This document shows, piece by piece, positions 8,371-16,942 of a DNA stretch of 64,000 nucleotides. Below the pieces are notes generated by a model. It was given only the letters and a program-made list of their open reading frames with translations, did no database searches and was not told where the DNA came from. Position numbers and translations under genes: made by a program. The stretch lies in assembly GCA_025548565.1 (NCBI GenBank), contig JAJLPB010000012.1, forward strand, positions 62,001-126,000, in the 5' to 3' direction. This DNA comes from Rugamonas sp. A1-17 (GTDB lineage Bacteria; Pseudomonadota; Gammaproteobacteria; Burkholderiales; Burkholderiaceae_D). Positions within the stretch are counted from its first letter, which is position 1. Every line of letters begins with the position of its first letter.

Positions 8371-10290
8371 ATGCAAACGACTTTCCGCCGGCCGCCGCGC
8401 CTGGCCCTGATCACCCTTTGGCTGGCCGCCGCCTCGCTGCACGCGGCGGCCGATCCGCTGGCCCCGACCGCGCGCTGGAGCGCCTACACCGCCGGCCGCG
8501 CTTCGACGCCGCCGATGGGATGGAGCAGCTGGAACGCCTTCGGCACCGACATCGACGAAGCCAAGATCCTCGGCTCGGCTCAGCGCATCGCCGACAGCGG
8601 CCTGGCCGCGCGCGGCTACCGCTACATCAACATCGACGATGGCTGGGCGATACGCCGCCAGATACCGGACGGCCGCCTGGTGATACGGACCGACCGCTTC
8701 TCTTCTTCCGTGCAGGGCGGCAGCACCAGCTTCCGCCCCCTCACCGACAAGCTGCACGCGATGGGGCTCAAGGCCGGCATCTACTCGGACCTCGGCCGCA
8801 ACACCTGCTCGCAGGCCTATTCCGGCAACGAGACCGACCTGCCGAAGGGCAGCGTGCTGGAGCGGGAGATCGGCCTGTACGGCCATATCGACCAGGACAT
8901 CAACCTGTTCTTCGGCGACTGGGGTTTCGACTTCATCAAGGTCGACGGCTGCGGCCTGCGCGCCTACGGCGCCAACAGCGCCAAGGTCCGCTCCGGCCAG
9001 TACCGCGCGCTGACGCCGGTGCTGGACCTGGAATCGGTCGGCCATTCCGACATCCCGGCGGTGCAGGCGGAGTTCACGCAAATCAACGCGGCGCTGCAGC
9101 GTAACAAGCCGGACGGCGACTTCCTGCTGTCGCTGTGCATCTGGGGCGCCGCCGACGTGCGCGCCTGGGGCAAGAACTATGGCAACCTGTCGCGCACCAG
9201 CGATGACATCACGCCCTCGTGGAGCCGCTTGCTGACCAATTTCGACAGCGCGGCGCGGCGCGAATTGTATGGCCATCCGGGCAGCTGGAACGATCCCGAC
9301 ATGCTGTACATCGGCAAGGGCGACTTCGACGCCGACCACCTGGTGGAAGCGCGCTCGCACTTCGCGCTGTGGGCCATGCTGAACGCGCCGCTGATGCTGG
9401 GTGCCGACCTGCGGACCATGCCGCAGCCGCTGATGGACATCGTCGGCAATGCCGACATCATCGCGGTCAACCAGGACCCGGCCGGCAACCAGGCGGTGCT
9501 CGCGTACGACGCCGACGACCTGGAAATCCTGGTCAAGCCGCTGGCCTCGGGCCAGAAGGCGGTGGCGATCTTCAACCGCGGTCTGGGACCGATCGACGTC
9601 GACCTGACCGCCGAGCAGCTCAAGCTGCGCGACGACGCGCCGGTCAGGCTGACCGACCTGTGGACCAAGGCGGACAGCACGTTCGCCAAGGAGACCAAGC
9701 TGCGCGTGGCGCCGCGCGAGACCCGGATCTTCCGTGTCAGCGGCGAGCGGACGCTGGCCCAGGGCGTTTATCTTTCGGAACAGCCGGGCAGCGTGAATCC
9801 GGCGGTCGACGGCGTGGTCCGGCCGCAGGTCGATCCGACGATCTTCCGCTCGTCGGCCGGCTGGACCGGCACCAAGGGACCGGGCGAACGGCCGATGTAC
9901 GCCGGCTGGGGCGGCGCGCGCGCCGACAGCACGCCCTACGGCCAGGTCATGCAGATCGCCGGCACGCGTTACGCTTCCGGCATCGGCATCCTGGTCAATT
10001 CCCGGCTGGAGGTACGCAACCAGGGCTACCGCCGCCTGAACGCGCAAGTGGGCGTGGACGATTCCGCACAGGACCGCAAGCACGACGTCACCTTCATGAT
10101 TTACGGCGACGGCAAGCTGCTGGCCAAGAGCAAGCCGCTGCGCTGGGGCCAGCCGGCGCAGGCCTTGAACGCCGACGTGGCCGGCGTCCGCATGGTCGAA
10201 CTGGTGGCGCGCAGCGCGGCCGGCACCAATGAGCAGTTGCCGGTCAGCTGGGGCAACGCCGCCTTGCTTTCATCCGCACGATCCGACTAG
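8371..10290 (+). CDS. Exported glycoside hydrolase family 27 with C-terminal NPCBM-like domain
   Basis: A 639-residue retaining alpha-galactosidase-family enzyme. It has a signal peptide (LALITLWLAAASLHAAA), then the GH27 barrel with TPPMGWSSWNAFG, YINIDDGW, GIYSDLG and FIKVDGC (nucleophile Asp near residue 192). RTSDDITPSW near residue 278 contains the expected acid/base, and GSWNDPDML follows. After the beta-sandwich, residues of about 480-635 (ERPMYAGWGG, ASGIGILVNSRL) look like an NPCBM carbohydrate-binding domain. Some GH27 members act on beta-L-arabinopyranosides, so the sugar is not certain. It is 12 bp downstream of the CE20-like esterase and almost surely in the same operon. Confidence 0.9.
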   Translation: MQTTFRRPPRLALITLWLAAASLHAAADPLAPTARWSAYTAGRASTPPMGWSSWNAFGTDIDEAKILGSAQRIADSGLAARGYRYINIDDGWAIRRQIPDGRLVIRTDRFSSSVQGGSTSFRPLTDKLHAMGLKAGIYSDLGRNTCSQAYSGNETDLPKGSVLEREIGLYGHIDQDINLFFGDWGFDFIKVDGCGLRAYGANSAKVRSGQYRALTPVLDLESVGHSDIPAVQAEFTQINAALQRNKPDGDFLLSLCIWGAADVRAWGKNYGNLSRTSDDITPSWSRLLTNFDSAARRELYGHPGSWNDPDMLYIGKGDFDADHLVEARSHFALWAMLNAPLMLGADLRTMPQPLMDIVGNADIIAVNQDPAGNQAVLAYDADDLEILVKPLASGQKAVAIFNRGLGPIDVDLTAEQLKLRDDAPVRLTDLWTKADSTFAKETKLRVAPRETRIFRVSGERTLAQGVYLSEQPGSVNPAVDGVVRPQVDPTIFRSSAGWTGTKGPGERPMYAGWGGARADSTPYGQVMQIAGTRYASGIGILVNSRLEVRNQGYRRLNAQVGVDDSAQDRKHDVTFMIYGDGKLLAKSKPLRWGQPAQALNADVAGVRMVELVARSAAGTNEQLPVSWGNAALLSSARSD

Positions 10291-10300
10291 CGACATGATC

Positions 10301-10329
10301 GCGGCGGCCTGAGCAGGCCCGGCCGCCGC
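10301..10329 (+). terminator. GC-rich hairpin after the GH27 gene
   Basis: GCGGCGGCC (10301-10309) pairs perfectly with GGCCGCCGC (10321-10329) across an 11-nt loop, 10 bp past the GH27 stop. There is no T-run, so it is a weak or non-canonical terminator or an RNA-stabilising hairpin. Confidence 0.4.
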
Positions 10330-10448
10330 ACAGCTGTCACGTCCTTCATCGCCGAGGACGCCGTACCGTCGCGACCTGCGTCAATCGTGTGCGCTATGCC
10401 GCGCACGCGCGCAGGCGTAAAGTGGTGAATGCCGCCAAGGAGGCCGCC

Positions 10449-10658
10449 ATGAATGGTAACAACCAGCCACAGCAGGAACAGCACCAACAGTTCGTTCATG
10501 TCGATGCCCAGTTCGCTCGTATCGACGCCCATTTCGCTCGCGTGCACGAACAGCTGATGCAGATACGCACCACGGATTTCCGCATCCTGTTGAGCATCAA
10601 CCTCACCACAGCCTTGGGCACCCTCAGCCTGATCGTCAAGGTCTACGGCCTGTACTAG
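10449..10658 (+). CDS. Small coiled-coil, tail-anchored membrane protein
   Basis: A 69-residue protein with no recognised family. The N-terminal half is Gln/His-rich and then amphipathic, with near-repeats VDAQFARI, IDAHFARV and VHEQLMQI suggesting a short coiled coil. The C-terminal 20 residues (LLSINLTTALGTLSLIVKVY) form one membrane helix. The start is very well supported by AAGGAGG at 10437-10443, 5 nt before the ATG. The layout recalls the C-terminal half of DUF1640-like proteins such as the one at 32123-32526, but I do not see enough identity to call homology. It stands alone between hairpin 10301-10329 and a convergent SRPBCC gene. Confidence 0.7.
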   Translation: MNGNNQPQQEQHQQFVHVDAQFARIDAHFARVHEQLMQIRTTDFRILLSINLTTALGTLSLIVKVYGLY

Positions 10659-10662
10659 CGCC

Positions 10663-11109
10663 TCACTCGCGGATTTCCGGCTCCACCAACTGCCCCAGCA
10701 ACTGCAGCGACTCCTGCCAGCCCAGATAGCACGCTTCCGCCGGGATCATCGCCGGTATGCCTTCCTGTACCACCTTCAGCTCCACGCCGCAAAACACCTC
10801 GCGCAGCGTCACCGTGGTCTGCATGGTGCCGGGCAGGTTGGGGTCGTCGAACTTGCCGGTGTAGACCAGGCGCTGGTTCGGCACCAGTTCCAGGTACTCG
10901 CCGCCGAAGTGGTGGCCGCCGCCGGTGGTGAAATTCGTGAACGACATGCGATAGCCGCCACCCACCTTGGCGTCCAGCGCGTGCACCTTGCCGGTGAAGC
11001 CGTGCGGCGGCAGCCATTTGGCCAGCGCGTCGGCATCCAGGAAGGCCCGATAAACGCGCTCAGCCTTGGCCTTGAACACGCGGTGCAGTTGTACAGTATT
11101 CGTAGTCAT
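10663..11109 (-). CDS. SRPBCC family protein (AHSA1-like)
   Basis: A 148-residue START-like ligand-binding-fold protein of the AHSA1 (activator of Hsp90 ATPase homologue) group. Family hallmarks are the N-terminal HRVFKAKAERVYRAFLDADALAKWLPP, the central GGGYRMSF strand, and the C-terminal GWQESLQLLGQLVE helix. Bacterial members often bind small hydrophobic ligands, and the ligand here is unknown. It is cytosolic. A GGAG lies 8 nt before the ATG at 11109. The 160-bp gap upstream, shared with the divergent TonB_C/Sel1 gene, contains a 6-bp hairpin (CAGAGG/CCTCTG, 11131-11147) in the expected leader. Confidence 0.85.
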   Translation of the reverse strand: MTTNTVQLHRVFKAKAERVYRAFLDADALAKWLPPHGFTGKVHALDAKVGGGYRMSFTNFTTGGGHHFGGEYLELVPNQRLVYTGKFDDPNLPGTMQTTVTLREVFCGVELKVVQEGIPAMIPAEACYLGWQESLQLLGQLVEPEIRE

Positions 11110-11269
11110 GATCGTATCTCCAAAATAAGTCAGAGGACATCCCTCTGCCAGCTACGACGAACGACGGTCCGCGAATTCGACACGCCACGCCTATCCTGTC
11201 AGTAATAGACAAATCCGCAATGAGCGCCTATTCTGCATGTTTTCAAATTTGAAATATTAAGGATACGCC

Positions 11270-12904
11270 ATGAGGCAGATTTTTTCCACTTGGCCGCTGC
11301 TGGCCGTGGCACTCGGCGCCGCGGTCTCGTTGAACGCCCGCGCGGCGCAACCGCTCACGCTGGCCACCGCTGATTTCAACACCTGCGCCAAGCCGGTCTG
11401 GCCGAAAGAGGCGCTGCGCAATGAGCAGACCGGTACGGTCACGTTGGCCTTCCTGATCGACGCCGACGGCAGCGTCGTCGACACCAAAATCGTCCGTTCC
11501 AGCGGCTTCCCGCTGCTCGACGACGCGGCGGCGGTCGGCCTGCGCCGGTGCCACTTCAAGCCCGGCATCATGGACGGCAAGCCCGTCAGCGCCTGGACGC
11601 AGATGCAATACGTCTGGACCCTGGAGGGCGGCTCCCGGCCGCACGTCGACCAGGCCAGCGTGAACAAGTACCGCGAGGCCGCGCTGGCCGGCGACGCCGA
11701 GGCGCTGTACCAGCTGGCCAAGGCCTACAGCAACGGCGCGGCCAACCAGGCGACCACCCTGCAACAGTTCCGCGAGACGCTCGACAAGAACCTGGCGGAC
11801 GCGCAGTTCGAGCTGGCCCATCGGCTGGCGAACGGCATCAGCGCGCCCAAGGACCAGACCGAAGCAACGGCCTGGTATCGCAAAGCCGCCGAAGCGAGCA
11901 AGGTGGAAGGGCAGCTTGAACTGGGCTACCGCTACGAACACGGCAAGGGCATCACGCAAAGCTACGCCGAGGCGATGGCCTGGTATCTGAAGGCGGCGGC
12001 CCAGGGCAACCACGTTGCGGAAAACAACATCGGCCTGCTGCACGCGTATGGCCGCGGCGTCGCCATCGATTTCGCCGAGGCGGCCGTCTGGTACCGCAAG
12101 GCGGCCGAGGGCGGCAACGCCTGGGGCGAGGCCAACCTGGGCATGTTCCTCCTGTACGGCCGCGGCGTTCCGCAAGACCTGCCGCAAGCGCTGCAATGGC
12201 TGCAACGTGCGGCTGCCAAGCGCAACCCCGCCGCCGAGCGCGACCTGGCGCTGATGTACCTGAACGGCAACGGCGTGCCGCGCGACGACGCGGAGGGCTT
12301 GCGCTACCTGCGGCTGGCGGCGGAAGACAAAAACGTCGACTCGCAAATCCGCCTGGGCCTGGTGTTGAGCCACGGCCTGCTGGGCGTCGCCGCCGATCCG
12401 GCCGAGGGCGTGAAGTGGCAGCGCGCCGCGGCCAAGCGCGGCAATGCGATCGCCGAGAACAACCTGGGCTATGCCTACGAAACCGGCAGCGGCGTTGCGC
12501 AGGACTACGCCGCCGCCCGCGACTGGTATCTCCGCGCCGCCAGCCGGGGCAACGGCAACGCGCAGGCGGCGCTGGGCGGCCTGTACGAGCACGGCCTGGG
12601 CGGCGACAAGGACCCGGTCCGCGCGGCGGCCCAGTACCAGCTGGCGGCCGCGCAAAACAACGCGGACGGCCTGTATCGCCTGGCGGCGCTGCACGAGGCC
12701 GGACTGGGCGTGCAGCACAACGCGTCCACGGCCGCCGCCATGTACCAGCGCGCGGCCGGGCTGGATTTCGAGGCCGCCATGCGCCGACTGGCCAGCGCCT
12801 ACGAAAAAGGCGAGCTGGGCCTCAAGCCGGACGCCGCGCTGGCCAGCGCGTGGCAGGCCAAGGCCGATCAGAAGGCGGCCGCGCCGCGATTCGAGTTCCG
12901 CTAA
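11270..12904 (+). CDS. Exported TonB_C-domain/Sel1-repeat protein
   Basis: A 544-residue secreted protein with an unusual domain order. A signal peptide (PLLAVALGAAVSLNARA) is followed by a TonB C-terminal-like domain (about residues 38-118: WPKEALRNEQTGTVTLAFLI, DGSVVDTKIVRSSGFPLLD, CHFKPGIMDGKPV). About ten Sel1-like repeats then run to the end, with recurrent A-WYRKAAE-G and G-YE-G-GV motifs. Sel1 repeats form alpha/alpha solenoids for protein-protein contacts. A periplasmic scaffold is inferred; no enzyme signature is present. The start at 11270 has AAGGA 6 nt upstream. Confidence 0.85.
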   Translation: MRQIFSTWPLLAVALGAAVSLNARAAQPLTLATADFNTCAKPVWPKEALRNEQTGTVTLAFLIDADGSVVDTKIVRSSGFPLLDDAAAVGLRRCHFKPGIMDGKPVSAWTQMQYVWTLEGGSRPHVDQASVNKYREAALAGDAEALYQLAKAYSNGAANQATTLQQFRETLDKNLADAQFELAHRLANGISAPKDQTEATAWYRKAAEASKVEGQLELGYRYEHGKGITQSYAEAMAWYLKAAAQGNHVAENNIGLLHAYGRGVAIDFAEAAVWYRKAAEGGNAWGEANLGMFLLYGRGVPQDLPQALQWLQRAAAKRNPAAERDLALMYLNGNGVPRDDAEGLRYLRLAAEDKNVDSQIRLGLVLSHGLLGVAADPAEGVKWQRAAAKRGNAIAENNLGYAYETGSGVAQDYAAARDWYLRAASRGNGNAQAALGGLYEHGLGGDKDPVRAAAQYQLAAAQNNADGLYRLAALHEAGLGVQHNASTAAAMYQRAAGLDFEAAMRRLASAYEKGELGLKPDAALASAWQAKADQKAAAPRFEFR

Positions 12905-12953
12905 GTCGGCCGGCTCGGCTACACTGCCGTCTTGTACCGCACGAGGATCAATG

Positions 12954-13421
12954 ATGGAAAATTTTGTCGAGCTGCTGGAAACCCTGGCGCAGCAGGAAAA
13001 GGAATTGCAATTCACCGCCTTCACCAGCGACACCGCGCTGGCGCTGGGCCTGAAGGTGGTCGAGCTGGCCAGGCAGCGCGAGAAGAGCGTGACGGTCAAC
13101 GTGACCGTCAACGGCAAGGTGCTGTTCCACCACGCGATGCAGGGCGCCACGCCCGACCAGGCCGACTGGATACGGCGCAAGAGCAATGTGGTGACGCGCT
13201 TCGGCCGCTGTTCCTTCCACGTCGGCACCGACTACAAGAATCGCGGCGTGGTGTTCGAGGACGTGAAATATCTCGACCCGAAAGAGTACGCGCCCTTCGG
13301 CGGCTCGTTCCCGGTGGTGGTCAAAAATGTCGGGCTGATCGGCACGGCCACCGTCTCCGGCCTGCGCCAGGCGGAAGACCATGCGATCATCGTGGAAGCG
13401 CTGCGGGCCGTACTGGCGTAA
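12954..13421 (+). CDS. HbpS-like/UPF0303 heme-degrading-domain protein
   Basis: A 155-residue cytosolic protein of the GlcG/HbpS-like fold (UPF0303 group). It carries the N-terminal helix LLETLAQQEKELQFTAFTS, the core SVTVNVTVNGKVLFHHAMQG and RRKSNVVTRFGRCS, and the C-terminal GLIGTATVSGLRQAEDHAII, the most conserved family segment. HbpS itself binds heme. Other members have no defined role, so heme binding here is inference. The ATG at 12954 was chosen over 12951 because GAGGA (12943-12947) gives a 6-nt spacing. It converges on slyX with no gap. Confidence 0.85.
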   Translation: MENFVELLETLAQQEKELQFTAFTSDTALALGLKVVELARQREKSVTVNVTVNGKVLFHHAMQGATPDQADWIRRKSNVVTRFGRCSFHVGTDYKNRGVVFEDVKYLDPKEYAPFGGSFPVVVKNVGLIGTATVSGLRQAEDHAIIVEALRAVLA

Positions 13422-13637
13422 TCAGTAGTGCGGCGGCGGCTCGTGCGCCAACGCGCCACCGCCGCCGCTGCCTTGCGCCTGGTCGCGCACATGCTGCACC
13501 AGCGCCGCGCACATCTGCTCGAGCTTGTCGATCTGCTGCTGCTGCTCGTAGACGCGCTGGTTCAGCGACTCCACGATGTGCTCCTGGTGCGCCAGTTTGA
13601 TTTCAATATCGATGAAGCGGTCTTCGGTGGTGCTCAC
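13422..13637 (-). CDS. slyX: SlyX family protein
   Basis: A 71-residue coiled-coil protein. The pattern EDRFIDIEIKLAHQEHIVESLN, then VYEQQQQIDKLEQMCAALVQHV and a proline-rich end PPPHY, is diagnostic of SlyX. The role of SlyX is unknown; in enterobacteria it lies near slyD. The gene is monocistronic here, with its stop abutting the stop of the HbpS-like gene at 13421. Confidence 0.9.
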   Translation of the reverse strand: MSTTEDRFIDIEIKLAHQEHIVESLNQRVYEQQQQIDKLEQMCAALVQHVRDQAQGSGGGGALAHEPPPHY

Positions 13638-13683
13638 GGCATACTCCCTGCTGGAAAGCCCGCATTCTACCGCCTTAGTGGCC

Positions 13684-14160
13684 TCACTTGAGATAGACCC
13701 CGCCGCAGACCACCATGTCGTCCTCCGGCACGCAGTACATGGCCTTCGGCTCGATCTGCTTGCTGATCGGATTGGTGAACTTGTAGTCCTGCCAGAACGG
13801 CTGCTTCTTCTTCGCCATCTCGACGCGTTCCTTGACGAAGGCCTTGCCGTCGACGTCCTTAATTTCCAGCAGGTTCTTGCCGATCATCTTAGGGTTGGCG
13901 CCATGCGCGCGCACCACGCCATCCATGCCGTACACGGTCAGGTACAGGTCGCGGTCGACAAACTGGCCATCCTTCCTGTCGATTTCGCTGTAGGTTTTTT
14001 CCTTGCCGTTGGCCTTCAAAAACTTCAGGGCCTTGTGCACCATCGCCTCCGCTTCCGGCTTGGTGGCGAATTCGGCGGCCTGGACCGAGGACAGCAGGAC
14101 ACAACTTAATACCAGCGACGCGAGTAAGGGTTTACGCAAGATCATCTCCAACGGAAGCAT
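13684..14160 (-). CDS. Exported single-Cache-domain protein
   Basis: A 158-residue periplasmic protein made of a signal peptide (LLASLVLSCVLLSSVQA) and a single Cache domain of the sCache_2 type (EAMVHKALKFLKANGKEKTYSEI, LYLTVYGMDGVVRAHGANP, GKNLLEIKDVDGKAFV, QPFWQDYKFTNP). Such domains normally sense small ligands outside the membrane as part of receptors, but here no transmembrane or signalling domain follows. It may be a stand-alone binding protein. The ATG at 14160 was used; the internal ATG at 14145 has a GGAG directly abutting it, which is too close. Confidence 0.8.
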   Translation of the reverse strand: MLPLEMILRKPLLASLVLSCVLLSSVQAAEFATKPEAEAMVHKALKFLKANGKEKTYSEIDRKDGQFVDRDLYLTVYGMDGVVRAHGANPKMIGKNLLEIKDVDGKAFVKERVEMAKKKQPFWQDYKFTNPISKQIEPKAMYCVPEDDMVVCGGVYLK

Positions 14161-14202
14161 GCCGGGTCGGCACGTGTCGATGCTAGCACAACCTGCGCCG
14201 GT

Positions 14203-16263
14203 TTATGTCTTCGGTGTGGTCAATAGTTCCTTCATCCGTGCCAGCCGCTCCTTCGGCGTCAGCACTTCGGACTCGGCCGGCACGGCGTTGCCGACGTCGA
14301 GCTCCATTTCCTTGATGAAGCGCGACGGATCGCAGTGCACCTGCTCGCCCGCGCGCTTGCGCTTCTTGCACCAGGTGATCTGCAGCGTGCGCTGCGCGCG
14401 CGTGATGCCGACATACATCAGGCGCCGCTCCTCCTGCACGCGGGCGGCGATGGTCTCGGCCGGCGCGTCCGGGTCGCCCTTGTGCGGCAGGATGCCTTCC
14501 TCCACGCCAACCAGGAACACGTGCGGATACTCCAGCCCCTTGGACGCGTGCAGCGTGGACATGCGCACCGCGTCCGGGTCCTCGTCCTGGCCTTCGAGCA
14601 TGGACATCAGGGCCACCATCTGCGTGAGCTCCAGCACGTTCTTTTCCTCGCCGTCGCGGTCCTTGCCGCCGCGGCCGCGCTCCTTGAGCCAGTTGATGAA
14701 CTCCAGCACGTTCTGCCACCGGCTCTGCGCGGCGCGCTCGTCGAACATATCGTACAGATAGGATTCGTAGTTGATCGCTTCCAGCAAGTCGTCCAGCACC
14801 TGGGCCGCGTTGTCGCCGCTGCCGCTCGGACCGGGCCGGCTGGCGCGCGCCTCGAGGTTGTTGATGAAGTTGCAGAAGTCGCGCAGCGGCCCCAGCTGAC
14901 GATCGTTCAGCAGCGCCTCGATGCCGCCCTTGAACACCGCCTCGAACAGCGAGCACTGCCATTGGCCGGAGAAGGTGCCCAGCGTTTCCATGGTCGACTG
15001 GCCGACGCCGCGCCGCGGCGTGGTCACGGCGCGGATGAAGGCCGGATCGTCGTCGGTGTTGGCCAGCAGGCGCAGGTAGCTGATGATGTCCTTGATCTCG
15101 GCCTTGTCGAAGAAGCTCTGGCCGCCGGAAATCGTGTACGGAATGCGCTCCTTGCGCAGCGTCTGCTCGATGACGCGAGCCTGGTGGTTGCCCCGGTACA
15201 GGATGGCGTAGTCGGACCACTTGTTCTTGCGCTGGAAATGGTCGGCCGAGATCATGATCGCCACCTGCTCGGCTTCCTGGTCGTCGTTGGCCATGCCCAG
15301 CACGTTGATCGGCTCGCCCAGGCCGTGCTCGGACCACAGCGACTTCTCGAACAGCTTGGGATTGTTGCCGATCACCGCGTTGGCCGCCTGCAGGATGCGG
15401 GTGGTGGAGCGGTAGTTCTGCTCCAGCTTGATCACCGCCAGGTCGGGGAAGTCGGTCTGCAGCGTTTTCAGGTTTTCCACCGACGCGCCGCGCCAGGCGT
15501 AGATCGCCTGGTCGTCGTCGCCCACGGCGGTGAACATCGGCTTCTTGCCGATGCCCGTCACCAGCAGCTTGACCAGCTCGTACTGGCAGGTGTTGGTGTC
15601 CTGGTACTCGTCCATCAGCAGGTAGCGCAGGCGGCGTTGCCACTTGTCGCGCACCGGCTCGTTGTTGCGGAACAGCTCCACCGGCAGGCGGATCAGGTCG
15701 TCGAAGTCCACCGCCTGGTAGGCCGACAACGTGGCCACGTAGCTGCCGTAGATGCGCGCCGACTGCGCCTCGTCCTCGTCCTTGGCGTTCTGCAGCGCGA
15801 TCGCCGGGTCGACCAGGCCGTTCTTCCACAGCGAGATGTCGGTCTGGATGCGGCGCACCACCTGCTTGTCGGTGGTGATGGCCAGGTCCTGGATCAGCGA
15901 GCCGCAATCGTCGGCGTCCATGATGGAGAAGCGGTCCTTGAGGCCGACGCCGTTGGCTTCCTGGCGCAGGATCTTGACGCCCAGCGAGTGGAAGGTCGAG
16001 ACCGTCAGCTGCTTGGCCTGGCGCGGCTGCTTGAGCAGCTTGGCGATCCGCTCCTGCATCTCCAGCGCGGCCTTGTTGGTGAAGGTCAGCGCGGCGATGG
16101 TGCGCGGATCGTAGCCGCGGTCCTCGATCAGATGGGCGATTTTCTGGGTGATCACGCGCGTCTTGCCCGAGCCGGCGCCGGCCAGCACCAGGCAGGGGCC
16201 GTCCAGGTAGGTGACCGCTTCGCTCTGCGGTACGTTAAGGCCGAATTGTGGTGCTTTGGACAT
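14203..16263 (-). CDS. rep: ATP-dependent DNA helicase Rep (UvrD/Rep superfamily 1A)
   Basis: A 686-residue 3'-5' DNA helicase that helps replication forks pass obstacles. The Walker A is GAGSGKT (residues 29-35), motif Ia is FTNKAALEM, motif II is LMDEYQDTN, motif III is GDDDQAIYAWRGA, and later come YRSTTRIL, YRGNHQARVIEQ, TLHASKGLEYPHVF and YVGITRAQRTL, in the canonical order. Length and the opening LNVPQSEAVTYLDGPCLVLAG match Rep better than UvrD (about 720 residues with a Tudor-like tail). It is cytosolic and divergent from the DUF1857 gene. Confidence 0.93.
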   Translation of the reverse strand: MSKAPQFGLNVPQSEAVTYLDGPCLVLAGAGSGKTRVITQKIAHLIEDRGYDPRTIAALTFTNKAALEMQERIAKLLKQPRQAKQLTVSTFHSLGVKILRQEANGVGLKDRFSIMDADDCGSLIQDLAITTDKQVVRRIQTDISLWKNGLVDPAIALQNAKDEDEAQSARIYGSYVATLSAYQAVDFDDLIRLPVELFRNNEPVRDKWQRRLRYLLMDEYQDTNTCQYELVKLLVTGIGKKPMFTAVGDDDQAIYAWRGASVENLKTLQTDFPDLAVIKLEQNYRSTTRILQAANAVIGNNPKLFEKSLWSEHGLGEPINVLGMANDDQEAEQVAIMISADHFQRKNKWSDYAILYRGNHQARVIEQTLRKERIPYTISGGQSFFDKAEIKDIISYLRLLANTDDDPAFIRAVTTPRRGVGQSTMETLGTFSGQWQCSLFEAVFKGGIEALLNDRQLGPLRDFCNFINNLEARASRPGPSGSGDNAAQVLDDLLEAINYESYLYDMFDERAAQSRWQNVLEFINWLKERGRGGKDRDGEEKNVLELTQMVALMSMLEGQDEDPDAVRMSTLHASKGLEYPHVFLVGVEEGILPHKGDPDAPAETIAARVQEERRLMYVGITRAQRTLQITWCKKRKRAGEQVHCDPSRFIKEMELDVGNAVPAESEVLTPKERLARMKELLTTPKT

Positions 16264-16398
16264 CGAATGGCGCTATGGCAGGGTGACAACCAGCCATTGT
16301 ACAGCGCCTTGCCTGAGCGGGCGCAGAGGTCGTGGCGACATTTGCGTTACCATGCGGGGATGAGGCGCAGATGCGCCTGGCTTTTAGATGGTTGCCCC

Positions 16399-16881
16399 AT
16401 GAAATTCGAACATTTGATTGAAATTAACGACCCGCTCAATCCGCTGATCGATGCGCTGAGCATCAAGCAGTTGTGGAGCGGCCTGGTGCTGCGCGCCGAA
16501 TCGCCGAAGCTGTTCGTGCCGCACCTGGACGAATGCACGATCACCGAACGCGAGGAGCTCAGCTTCCGCCGCAGCCTGCGCTACGGCCAGCTGGTCATCG
16601 AGGACCGCGTGGTGCTGGAGCCGATGCGCGAGGTGCGCTACGAGGTGGCGGCGCAGCAGGACATCAGCCAGTCCAGCCTGACGATGACGATCGAAACGCC
16701 GACCGCCGACACGCTGTACGTGCGCTTCCAGTACGACGACGGCCACGACGCGGCCACCGACGCCGCCAACGCGATGTACGACGATTTCCGCCGCTCGGCC
16801 TACCAGGAATCGGATATCGACACCATCCGCGTGCTGCGCGACCTGGCGCAGCAGGGCCGGCTGGACGCGCTGCTGAACTGA
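16399..16881 (+). CDS. DUF1857 (SRPBCC-like) protein
   Basis: A 160-residue protein with the DUF1857 signature: KFEHLIEINDPLNPLIDALS at the start, QLWSGLVLRAESP, and a YDDFRRSAYQESDIDTIRVL C-terminal helix. The fold is START/SRPBCC-like; fungal and bacterial members are associated with small-molecule metabolism, but no activity is assigned here. It is cytosolic. The ATG at 16399 lacks a clear ribosome binding site but gives the expected N-terminus; the frame is open far upstream only as antisense to rep. Confidence 0.8.
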   Translation: MKFEHLIEINDPLNPLIDALSIKQLWSGLVLRAESPKLFVPHLDECTITEREELSFRRSLRYGQLVIEDRVVLEPMREVRYEVAAQQDISQSSLTMTIETPTADTLYVRFQYDDGHDAATDAANAMYDDFRRSAYQESDIDTIRVLRDLAQQGRLDALLN

Positions 16882-16885
16882 CCGG

Positions 16886-16915
16886 GGCGCCGCGCGCCTT
16901 GCCGGGCGCGGCGTC
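16886..16915. terminator. GC-rich hairpin between convergent genes
   Basis: A 10-bp stem (16886-16895 with 16906-16915, one G-T wobble, 10-nt loop) lies in the 61-bp gap between the stops of the DUF1857 gene and the dehydrogenase-like gene. There is no T-run. It could stop transcription from both sides. Confidence 0.35.
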
Positions 16916-16942
16916 GTTCGGGCGCCGGCGCCGGCTGTTGTC

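Noticed and set aside
6952..10083. A 1043-codon minus-strand open frame opposite the esterase and GH27 genes
   Set aside because: Same shadow pattern; it runs across two confident genes and has no recognisable motif.
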